DNA of 28,906 nucleotides from Ophiosphaerella korrae (Eukaryota; Ascomycota; Dothideomycetes; Pleosporales; Phaeosphaeriaceae), in assembly GCA_028456385.1 (NCBI GenBank), contig JALNQF010000456.1:1-28906 (forward strand), read 5' to 3'. A program made the position numbers and the translations under genes. A model generated the notes under the pieces. It was not told the DNA's origin. It saw nothing but the letters and a program-made list of their open reading frames with translations, and searched no databases. Positions 18,480-27,779 of this stretch are shown in pieces (the first letter of the stretch is position 1; each line of letters opens with the position of its first letter).

Positions 18480-19640
18480 TTCCTACTATCTTATATAGCG
18501 TTATAATAAGTCTTTATTTGTTATAAATCTTATAAGATTCTTATAGTCTATATAGACCTTTATTTAGTATTTTACTCTTTATAGATATACTCTCTATTAC
18601 TTAAATACTTTATAGATTACTAAAATTTCTTTATTATAGATTAGGTAGTTAAGATCTACTAGTTTTATCTTCTAAGAGAAGTATTTAACTAAGTATTCTT
18701 GTTTTGTAACCTAGTCCTCTTATATTAGTACTATTCTATAGACTAAGTTTAATATATCTATCTTTACTATTACTAGTAGGTTAAGGTTATATATTTTAAT
18801 AACTTAATTTTCTATAAACTTTTATTTAATCTAATTAAATACTTTGTTGTATTCTTTAGTCTATTTAAATAGCGTATCTTTCTTTATAAGTTTTTTTAAT
18901 AGTTCTATTATTTTAGACTATCCTATTATTAATTTTCTATAAAAGTTTACTAGTTTATAAAACTATTATACTTCTTGTAAGTTCTTTAGTATTAGCTATT
19001 CCTAGATTACCTTAATCTTGTTTAAGTTAATCCTTATCTTTCTTAGTTCTATAATAAATCTAAGGAAATCTATTTTCTTTATATAGAACTCGCATTTTCT
19101 TATTTTAAGAAATATCTTACTCTCTACTAGTTCATCTAGTACTTTATATATATATTGTATGTGTTCTTTCTCTATATCTAAAAATATAAGGATATTGTCT
19201 AGGTATATAAATATAAATACGTCTAAATACCCTCTTAGGACTATATTAATTCTTTCTTAAAATACTAGTAGTAAATTTATTAATCTAAAACGTATAACTA
19301 TATATTTAAATAGTTTATATTACGTTCTAAATACTATTTTCTATTTATTACTCTTTTTAATTCTAATCTAGTAGTAGGTATTTTAGATATCTAATTTAGT
19401 AAAGATTTAAGCCCTTTGTAGTTTATCTTGTATTTTATCTATTTATAGTAAAGGGTATTAGTTTTTATTTATAATTGTATTTATCTTTCTAAAATCTATA
19501 TAAGGTCTTTTATTATTTGTTCTCTTTTTATCTATAAATATTAGTCTATTTACTACTAAGGATTAAGATTCTTATATCTATCCTTTCTTTAGTGCGTTCT
19601 TAATAAATAATCGTTCTATTTTAGATTCTTCTTTAGTTTT
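18480..19640 (-). pseudogene. Reverse transcriptase and RNase H (element B)
   Basis: On the minus strand, RT begins at about 19620 with L-I-F-I-D-K-K and P-Y-I-D-F-R-K-I-N (family C-V-D-Y-R-K-L-N). It continues with F-T-K-L-D-I (motif A) near 19395, the R-I-K-K-S-N-K segment and Y-L-D-V-F-I-F-I-Y, and ends in the active-site box Y-L-D-N at 19194-19205 in place of Y-L-D-D. RNase H covers about 18770-18480, starting from the V-K-I-D-I-L-N segment with its catalytic Asp kept. The organisation and spacing match element A and the start of F, so these are one family. The Asp to Asn change at the second Asp of the RT box is shared by all four RTs in the window that reach it. Confidence 0.9.
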
Positions 19641-19959
19641 CTAGTAGACTAGGCTCTATCTTACGTCCTTTCTTTTCTCTAGGTTTATTGCTAAGTCCTA
19701 TAGCTAATGTTCTAGAAAGTAGTCTTTAGGCTTAATAAGTTATTTCTCTATTTTCTTATATTCTTCTAGGAATTCTCCTTTATATGTAGTTATGTTAGCT
19801 TTTAATATTTCTTTCTTAGGGTAGCTAATTTTCTCTATTTTCTAATCGATTTTTAGGTTTGTTATCTATAACTATAGTATACTTAGTATTATATCTTATT
19901 TATTATTAATTGTTGTTATATCTATAACTATGTTTTTAATTTCTAGCCCTTCTATTTTT

Positions 19960-20460
19960 AATATAGATAGTACTATTTTAAACTATATAGGTTCTTAGAA
20001 TAGTTTACCTTTAATTATACTAAGTTATTAAGGGTACTTCTTTATTATATAGTTTATTCCTTACTTTTCTATAAACTTCTTAGATATAAAGTTCTTTATA
20101 GCTATTAAGAGGTAGCTAGAAGATAATAGTACTTACTATAGGCTATAAGAGATAGTAAAGGGATAATAGATAGTATTTAATAGTACTACTAGTATCTAAG
20201 GGAGAATAATACTTACTTTACTCCCTTTATAAGTATTAAGCCTTTTATACGCCTATATAGCGTACTAGCCCTACTTTAGATTATAACTATATAATGTTAT
20301 AATCTTTAGTATATCGGCCTTGCTCTTAACTTGTACTAGAGTTTACAAGAGTCTTAAGTATTAAATAAACCCTTATTACAATAGCCTTACTATTAATTAT
20401 TATTTATACTTTTTTTCTTTAGTAGGTACCTATTTTTATAATATATAGGCCTCCTATACC
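19960..20460 (-). pseudogene. Aspartic protease, split by a solo LTR (element B)
   Basis: Protease remnant aligned to that of F (27985-28260). The active-site box I-N-S (from I-D-S-G-A-T) lies at about 20395-20386 on the minus strand. Immediately after it the frame is broken by the 278-bp solo LTR at 20103-20380 and its ATAGC duplication, then resumes at 20102 with the R-N-F-equivalent part. The C-terminal I-L-G-M-type segment follows towards 19860. The catalytic motif is therefore lost three ways: point mutation, insertion and frameshift. Confidence 0.75.
20098..20385. mobile_element. Solo LTR (278 bp) with ATAGC target-site duplication
   Basis: Insertion 20103-20380, starting TATTAAGAGG (from TGTTAAG) and ending TTATTACA. 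It is flanked by ATAGC at 20098-20102 and 20381-20385. Elements C (about 14890-14905) and F (about 28005) show the uninterrupted sequence. There is no internal region, so it is what remains after recombination between the two LTRs of a third, otherwise unrepresented element. A TTTATAAG at about 20225 could be its TATA box if it reads in plus. No other copy occurs in the window. Confidence 0.85.
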
Positions 20461-21299
20461 TTGTAGTTTTTCTTACTTAAGTCTTTCTTTAAATTATCTA
20501 TTCTTCTAGAGCTATTACCTTATTTTGCGTTTATAATTTTTGTATTTTAGATATTTATTATATATATATTTATACTATAGTTTTCCTTAAATATATTCTT
20601 TTAATAGTTTTAGTCTTAGCCTAATTACTATATATCCTTTATTAGGTATTCTAATTATTTCCTAACTATAGATATCTTTTCTTATAATTATATTTACGTA
20701 ATTATATCCTTTTCTTCTTATTAGCTATATATAATTACGTACTTTTATTTCTCTATATATATAGTAATTTGTATTTAGGTATAATATCTATAATATCTTA
20801 GTATATACTAGATGTTCTAGATCTATTCTCTTATCGTCCCCTACCTAGTATTTATCTTTTCTAGGTATTATTATTATTAGGATATAGTATACTATTAGTA
20901 CTCGTAGTATATAGGCTTTATTAATCTATTGCGTTTTTCTTATAAGATACTACTACTCTCTCTATATAGGTATTCTTCCTACTATAACTATATATTATTC
21001 TATCTATTATTAGAATGTTATAAACTTTTTTACTATAGGATTATATTCTTTCTAGTTTTTATACGCTTCCTCTATACTTATAACTAGTAAGTATTTCTAA
21101 ATAAACTTCTATTATTTATTTTATTTTACTATATCTATTATTATATAGCTATTATAGCTATATATATCTAGCTAGGTATACTCTATATTTCTTATATTAA
21201 CTTACTTCTTATCTCTTTATAGTCTTATAGAGGAGACTATAGTAGTCTCTTTATCTAGTGCTAGTTCTTTAGCCTAGATTAATAGAATCTAGGGTTCTT

Positions 21300-22616
21300 C
21301 TTCTTCTAAGTCTTCTATTAGTAGGTCTATTATATATACTATTTCTTCTAGCTATACTTTTATTCTTTCTTTTATTACTACTACTCTATTCTTCTATAGG
21401 AACTATCTTACTCTCTACTTACTAGAAAGATATATATAGTAGTTATCCTTGTAATAAAAGGTCTAATAGAGTATTATATACTATAATTCTTTACTCCTAG
21501 CTACTTTCTCCTAAGGTTTAGCTTATACTTTAGGTACTTCTTTCTTGTTTTTAGTTATCTTTAACTAATTCTCTTTTTTAGGTTCTTTACTTCTATAGTC
21601 TTTTATAAAGTGTCCTAGTTTTCTATATTTATAATATACTATATCCTTTTTCTTCTTAGATTAGTAGTCCTTAGAGTAGTAGCCTTTCTTACTATAGCTA
21701 AAGTACGTAAAGCCTTTATTCTTCTTATTTCTTCTATCTTTATTAGAGTTAAGGACTATAGGGTCCCTAGAGTCTTAGTTTCTAGGTTAGCTTCTATACT
21801 TGTTCTTTTTCTATTCTTAGAGATTGTTATTAATCTATATTACCTATTATTTTAGGGCTTCTAGTATCCTTAGTTTTTCTATGTAGATTATTTCGTATTG
21901 TATTTTTAAGTTTAATCCTTGTTTAAATTGTAATATTAGAGCTAACTTGTTCTATTCTATATTTTATAATAGTTACTTAAACTATAATATATATTTAAGA
22001 ACACTCTTATTCTATATAAGCCTCTTAAGCTTTTCTTTAGCTTGTTAGGTAATATCTATATCTCTAAATACTACTCTTATTTATTTAGTAAAGTATTTAT
22101 AACTTCTAAAGATAGCTATTATTTTATCTTTCTATATTCCTAGAGTATATGTTATATAGTCTATCTAGTAAAGTTTAAACTATCTTATTATATCTTCTTT
22201 AAGGTATATTCTAATATATATTACCTTTTTATCTTCTCTATTAAAGTATAGTACTTGTATATTAATCTAAAGTTATACTAATACTATAATAAGTCTTAAT
22301 CTTTCTCTTGTTTTATTAAACTTTTAAGTACAAGTATCTTAAGTAGTTTCTTTATTGTACTTATCTCTAGTCTTTAGGTAAGTTATTCTATCTAGTTTTG
22401 TCTTTTAATAATAGCTTTAATTTATACCTTGTTCTATTTCGTGTAATCCTAGAGTTTCTTGTTTTATATTTCTAGAGCGTTAATTATTAACTTTATATCT
22501 TTTTTCTCTAAGATTAAGTTATTTAGGTAATCCTTAATTACTTTCTATATAGTGTTATCTAACTTATAACTACTTAGGGGTGCCTTAGCTCCCTTCTTAG
22601 TTAAACTTTCTACTAT
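21300..22616 (-). pseudogene. gag: gag with two zinc knuckles (element B)
   Basis: Structural protein remnant, colinear with the gag of E (25203-26480). The former start codon reads ATA (22616-22614), followed by V-E-S-L-T. Capsid sequence runs to about 21800. Two consecutive CX2CX4HX4C knuckles lie at about 21715-21590, with Cys and His codons mutated mainly to Tyr. A further stretch rich in Lys and Glu leads towards the protease. TGT and TGC codons have become TAT or TAC, and Gln and Trp codons TAG or TAA. The exact C-terminal limit is uncertain because gag and pol may be one frame in this family. Confidence 0.83.
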
Positions 22617-22656
22617 TGTGTTAGCTTAGACTATCTACTACTTACACTTTACTTCT

Positions 22657-22678
22657 CTTAATAACTAAATTAGTAAAG
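22657..22678 (-). promoter_or_regulatory. Primer-binding region of element B (possible self-primer)
   Basis: The sequence after the 5' LTR reads CTTTACTAATTTAGTTA in minus. It does not look like the usual TGG-initial complement of a tRNA 3' end. The same site in F (26929-26942), together with the last four LTR bases, is complementary over 9 bases to a segment 50-70 bp inside the LTR. This is weak but suggestive of Tf1-type self-priming. Confidence 0.3.
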
Positions 22679-23141
22679 TATAATAGGGCCTCCTATTATT
22701 AACTACAAGAGACTACTATAAGTTATTAGTAGATTAAGAGTTAATAACAAAAGCTTATATAGTAATTAGTAATAACTATAAATAATAGTTAATTTATATA
22801 TACAATATTAAGTATTAGCGTTCTAGGTTAGAGATTATATTACTAAAACTATCCTAATAATATATATTACTACTAACTATATATTCTTACTAATCTGTTT
22901 GTATAATATTATAGATTACTTTAATCTATTATACATATTTATAGATTACTCTAATCTATTATATATATTTATAGATTACTCTAATCTATTATACGTATTT
23001 ATAGATTACTCTATATCTTCTATATCTAGGTTGTAGTTTATTTCCTAATCTAGGTTGTTACCCTACTTACCCTATACTTTGTTAGTACTTAAGTTAAGAC
23101 TAATTAGTTCTATCTCGATTCCTCCTATTACGTTTATAATA
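22679..23141 (-). repeat. 5' LTR of element B (463 bp)
   Basis: Minus-strand LTR from 23141 (TATTATAAACG) to 22679 (CTATTATA). It pairs with 15150-15582 and has the same termini as the plus-strand LTRs of D, E and F in inverse orientation. It holds three 30-bp tandem units at about 22915-23005 against two in the 3' LTR. Confidence 0.95.
22915..23005. repeat. 30-bp palindrome-containing tandem array in B 5' LTR
   Basis: Three head-to-tail 30-bp units, each containing the imperfect palindrome AGATTA-GAG-TAATCT on the minus strand. The paired 3' LTR has two units (about 15390-15452), which accounts exactly for the 30-bp length difference between the LTRs. Confidence 0.88.
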
Positions 23142-23146
23142 TTTAC
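23142..23146. repeat. Target-site duplication of element B, right copy (TTTAC)
   Basis: Identical to 15145-15149. It marks the re-entry into element C. Confidence 0.95.
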
Positions 23147-23859
23147 TTTAGATTACTTTTATATAACTATATCCTTTTCTTTATACTAGCTATATATAGT
23201 TTTATGCCTTTAGTTCTCTATATATATAATAGTTAGTATTTAAATATAATACTTAGGATACTTTAAAATACACTAGATGTTTTAGATTTATTTTCTTATT
23301 ATCTCCTACCTAGTATTTATCTATACTAGGTCTAGTTATTATTAGAATATAGTATACTACTAGTATATTTAGTGTATAGGCTCTATTAATCTATTACGTC
23401 TTTTTTATAAAGTATTACTATTTTCTTTATATTAGTATACTTCCTACTATAACTATATATTACTCTATCTATTATTAGAATATTATAAACTTTATTACTT
23501 TAGGATTACGTATTTTCTAGTCTTTATATACTTCTTCTATACTTATAACTAGTAAGTATTTCTAAATAAACTACTAATATCTATTTCGTTCTACTATATC
23601 TATTGTTTTATAGCTATTATAACTATATATATCTAACTAAGTATACTCTATACCTCTTATATTAACCTTTCTTTTATCTCTTTATAGTCTTTTAGAAGTA
23701 ACTATAGTAGTCTCTTTATCGCCTACTAGTCTATTAGTAGTAATTAAAAGTACTAGGACTTTTTCTCTTTCTAAGTCTTCTATTAGTAGGTCTCTTAAAT
23801 ATCTTGTCTCTTTAAGCTAGTCTTAAATTCTTTCTTTTATTACTACTAATCTATTCTTC

Positions 23860-24711
23860 TATAAGAACTATCTTACTCTCTACTTACTAGAAAACTATAT
23901 ATAGTAGTTATTATTGTAATAAAAGGTCTAATTAAGTATTACGTACTATAATTCTCTATTTACTACTACTTTTTCTTAGGGCTTAGCCTATGCTTTTAGT
24001 GCTTCCTTGTTTTTAGTTGTCTTTAACTAGGCTTCTTTTTCTTTCTTTAGGTCTTTACTTCTATAATCTTTTACAAAGTATCCTAGTTTCCTATATTTAT
24101 AGTATACTATATCTTTCTTCTTTAATTAGTAGTCTTTTATATAGTAGCCTTTTTTACTATAGTTAAAGTATATAAAGTCTTTATTCTTCTTTTTCTTTTT
24201 ATCTTTATTTACGTTAAGGATTATAAGGTCCCTACTATTATAGTTACTAGGTTATCCTCTATATCTATTTGTCTATTTTTAGAGATTGTTATCTACTTTT
24301 ATTACCTATTTCTTTAGAGCTTCTAGTATTCTTAGTTTCTTTATCTAAATTAGCTTATATTAGATGCTTGCTTTTAATCCTTATTTAAATCTTAATATTA
24401 GGGATAGTTTATTCTATTCTATATTCTATAATAGTTGTTTAAACTATAATATATATTCTAGGATACTCTTATATTATTAAAGTTTTTTAAGCTTCTCTTC
24501 TACTTATTAGGTAATATTAATATCCCTAAATACTACTTTTATTTATTATATAAAGTATTTATAGCTTATAAAGATAGCTATTATCTTATCTTTTTTTATT
24601 CTTAGAGCTTATAGTGTATAGTCTATCTAATAGGGTTTAAACTATTATATTATATCTTCTTTAAAGTATAGTCTAATATACGCAACCTTTTTTTCTTCTA
24701 TATTAAAGTAT
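23860..24711 (-). pseudogene. gag: gag, N-terminally interrupted (element C)
   Basis: Gag remnant matching B residue for residue over most of its length, beginning at the point that corresponds to B position 22248. It covers the capsid C-terminal half and two zinc knuckles at about 24190-24060, where Cys codons read TAT or TAC. It is broken on the left by the LTR of E at 24712. The last five bases before that LTR are AGTAT, the candidate left copy of E's target-site duplication; the right copy is outside the window. Confidence 0.83.
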
Positions 24712-25141
24712 TGTTATAGGCGTAATAGAAGGAATCGAGATAGAACTAATTAATCCTAACTTAGGTGCTAACGAGGCATAGGATAAGTAGGGTAACAATC
24801 TCGATTAGGAAACTATACATAATTAGGACACCTAGGGTAATCTATAATCTATAGATTCTTAGTATTAATAGATTATAGATTAAAATAATCTACAATCTAC
24901 TAGCCTTAGTAACTATAGATTATAGATTATGTTAAGTATATAATTAAGTAGAATGCGCATTATTAGGATAGTATTAGCAATTTAATCCTTTAACTATAGA
25001 ACGCTAATACAAGATAGTTGCAAAACATCTTCTATTGTTTATAGTTATTATAGATCCTAATACAAGCTTTTATTATTACTTTATAATCTACTAACCTCTC
25101 CTAAGATAGGCCCTATAGTTAACGATAGGAGGCCTATTATA
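24712..25141 (+). repeat. 5' LTR of element E (430 bp)
   Basis: Starts TGTTATAGG and ends CCTATTATA (from TTACA). It is closely similar to the LTR of F (26503-26928); most differences are C/T or G/A. Its middle holds several overlapping imperfect palindromes of the AATCTATAGATT kind (24835-24930) instead of the 30-bp array seen in B. Confidence 0.9.
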
Positions 25142-25202
25142 CCTTACTAATTTAGTTATTATAAGAAGCAAAGCGTAAGTAGTGTATAGTCTAGCTAATA
25201 TA

Positions 25203-26480
25203 ATAGTAGAAAGTTTAACTAAAATAAGTAAAGCTCTTAGGAGTAGTTATAAGTCTAATAGTACTGTATAGGAAATAATTAAGGACTGTATTAATAACCT
25301 AATTTCTAATAAGGAAGATATAAAGATAGTAATTAACGCCCTAGAAATATAGAATAAGGAATTGTAAGATTACGCAAAATAAAACAAGGTATAGATTAAG
25401 GCTATTATTAAAGGATAGAACTAGATAGAAATAATTACGTAACGCCTAGAAATAAGTACAACGAAGAAACTACTAAAAATACCTGTCCTTAAGAAGTTTA
25501 ATAGAACAAGAGAGAAACTAAGACCCTTTATTGTATTAGTATAACTCTAGATAGATATACAAGCACTACACTTTAACACGAAAGAAAAGAAGGTAATATA
25601 TATTAGACTATATCTTAAAGAAGACGCAATAAGATAGTACAAACTTTACTAGACTAACTACACGATATATTCTCTAATAACCTAGAAGGATAAAACTAGA
25701 GCTATCTTTAGAAGTTATAAATACTTTACTAAACGAATAAGAGTAGTATTTAGGGATATAGATATTACCTAATAAGCTAAAGAAAGACTTAAAAGACTTA
25801 TACAAAGTAAGAGTATTCTAGAATACGTATTACAATTTAAATAATTATCGTAAAACATAGAATAGAACAAGTTAGCCTTAATATTACAATTTAAACAAAG
25901 ATTAAACTTAAAGATCTAATACAAGATAATACATATAGAGAAACTACGGACACTAGAAGCCCTAAAATAATAGGTAATATAGATTAATAATAATCTCTAA
26001 GAATAGAGAAAGAATAAGTATAGAGGTTATACCTAGAATAATAACAAAGGAGACCCTATAGTCTTTAACGCAAATAAAGATAAGAAGAGAAAAAAGAATA
26101 AAGACTTTACGTACTTTAACTATAGTAAACTAAGCTATTATATAAAAAACTATAGATTAAAGATAAAGAAAGATATAGTATATTATAAATATAGGAAACT
26201 AAGACACTTTGTAAAAGACTATAGAAGTAAAGATTAGAAGAAAGATAAAGAAACTTAGTTAAAAACAACTAAGAAAAAGAAGGAAGTACTACAAGTATAG
26301 GCTAAACCTTAAGAAAAGGTAGCTAGGAGCAAAGAAGTATAACACGTAATACTCTATTAGACCTATTATTATAACAACAACTACTATATATAACTTTCTA
26401 GTAAATAGAGAGTAGTATAGTTCTTATAGAAACAAAAATATAAAGTAGCTATAATAAAAGAAAGAATAAAAGCTTAGCTA
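25203..26480 (+). pseudogene. gag: gag with two zinc knuckles (element E)
   Basis: Most complete gag of the group. The former ATG reads ATA at 25203-25205 and is followed by V-E-S-L-T-K. The capsid part includes E-D-I-K-I-V-I-N-A-L-E-I, I-K-A-I-I-K-G, K-K-F-N-R-T-R-E-K-L-R, and later L-Q-F-K segments. Two zinc knuckles lie at about 26110-26155 and 26180-26225; they read Y-F-N-Y-S-K and Y-Y-K-Y-R-K-L-R-H-F-V-K-D-Y, so all six Cys codons are Tyr and only the second His survives. The tail is Lys/Glu-rich. It ends at the LTR of F. Stops are TAG/TAA. Confidence 0.88.
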
Positions 26481-26502
26481 GAAGAAATAGCTTAAGTAAT
26501 AG

Positions 26503-26928
26503 TGTTATAGGTGTAACAGAAGAAATCGAGATAGAACTAATTAGTCCCGATCTAGACGCTAACAAAGTATAAGACGGGCAGGGTAACGACCTCGATTAGG
26601 AGACTACACATAACTAGGACACCTAGGATAATCTATAATCTATAGACTCTTAGCGTTAATAGATTATAGATTAAGGTAATCTGCGATCTACTAGTCTTAG
26701 CAACTATAGATTATAGATTATAATAAGTATATAGTCTGTAAGATGCGCATTATTAAGATAGTATTAGTAATCTAATCCTTTAACTATAGAACGCTAATAC
26801 AAGATAGTTACAAAATATTTTCTATTATTTATAGTTATTATAGATTACTCCTAAGCTTTTACTATTAACTCTTAATCTACTAGCCCCTATTATAGGTGCC
26901 TATAGTTAATAATAGGCGGCCTGTTATA
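26503..26928 (+). repeat. 5' LTR of element F (426 bp)
   Basis: Starts TGTTATAGGTG and ends GCCTGTTATA (from TGTTACA). It aligns end to end with the LTR of E. Among the group's LTRs it keeps the most C and G, which makes it the best guide to the original sequence. Confidence 0.9.
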
Positions 26929-26989
26929 CTTTGCTAATCTAGTTATTGCAAGAAGTAAAGTGTAAGTAGCACATAGTCTAGCTAATACA

Positions 26990-27489
26990 ATAGTAGAAAG
27001 TTTAACTAAAACAAGCAAAGCCCCTAAGAGTAGTTATAAGTCTAATAGTACTGTATAGGAAACAATTAAGGACTAAATTAATAACTTGATTTTAGACAAA
27101 GAAGATATAAAGATAGTAATTAACGCCTTAGAAATATAGAACAAGGAACTTCAAGATTATGCGAAGTAGAACAAAGTATAAATTAAGGCTATTATTAAAG
27201 GATAGAATTAGATAGAACTAATTACACAACGCTTAGTAATAAGCGCGACGAAGAAACTACTAAAGATACCTGTCCTTAAGAAGTTTAATAGAATAAGAGA
27301 AAAACTAAGACCTTTTATTACCTTAGTATAACTCTAGATAGACGTATAAGTACTATACTTTGATATAGAAGAAAAGAAGGTGATATATATTAGATTGCAC
27401 TTCGAAGAAGACGTAATAAGATAGTACGAGCTATACTAGATAGACTATACGACGCATTCTCTAATAACCTAAAAAGACAAAACCTAGAG
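26990..27489 (+). pseudogene. gag: gag, truncated by internal deletion (element F)
   Basis: Former ATG reads ATA at 26990-26992, followed by V-E-S-L-T-K-T-S-K-A. About 165 codons align with the gag of E with relatively few stops. At 27487-27489 the sequence switches to what in B lies about 1.2 kb further downstream; the shared bases at the join are GAG. The capsid C-terminal half and both zinc knuckles are therefore missing, so even before RIP this copy could not have made a normal nucleocapsid. Confidence 0.83.
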
Positions 27490-27779
27490 TACTAGTAGTA
27501 TACTATATCCTAATAATAGACACGCCTAGTAAAAGCAAATACTAGGAAGGGGATAACAAGATAATAGACCTAAAGCACCTAGCACACTTTAAAGTATTAT
27601 AGATATTATACCTAGATAAGAATTGTATTATATATAGAAACCCTAAAGTAAGTAACAACGCATAGCCTACAAGGAGAAGAGGCTATAACTATATAAGAGT
27701 AATTCTAGTAGAAAATAACTAAGGATAGGAAATAATCCTAGAAGACAGATACGTAGTAGTAAAACTAAGCCTAAAACTA

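Larger units (their letters stand above)
15150..23141 (-). mobile_element. Element B: full-length Ty3/Gypsy chromovirus (8.0 kb with insertions)
   Basis: Complete minus-strand LTR retrotransposon: 5' LTR 22679-23141, gag, protease, RT, RNase H, integrase and chromodomain, a 680-bp 3' region, a polypurine tract and 3' LTR 15150-15582. A perfect TTTAC duplication flanks it, so it inserted into element C as an intact unit. Removing the TRIM-like element (656 bp plus 5) and the solo LTR (278 bp plus 5) gives about 7.05 kb. All reading frames are closed by RIP-type stops. Confidence 0.95.
23142..24711 (-). mobile_element. Element C, upstream half (gag to protease linker)
   Basis: Minus-strand chromovirus sequence colinear with B from about 20660 to 22248. 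It is interrupted at 23141 by B and at 24711/24712 by element E, which inserted in the opposite orientation inside gag. The N-terminal 120 or so codons of gag and the 5' LTR would lie beyond E and F, outside this window. Confidence 0.88.
24712..26502 (+). mobile_element. Element E: 5' LTR and gag, interrupted by element F
   Basis: Plus-strand chromovirus of the same group, inserted into the gag of C in opposite orientation. The LTR, leader and nearly all of gag are present, up to the point matching B position 21320. There the LTR of F begins (26503). The rest of E is expected to the right of F, beyond the window. Confidence 0.88.

Noticed and set aside
22040..22250. B gag versus C gag differences as evidence of two unrelated families
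   Set aside because: The two are colinear throughout and most differences are C/T or G/A transitions, so they are RIP-diverged copies of one family.
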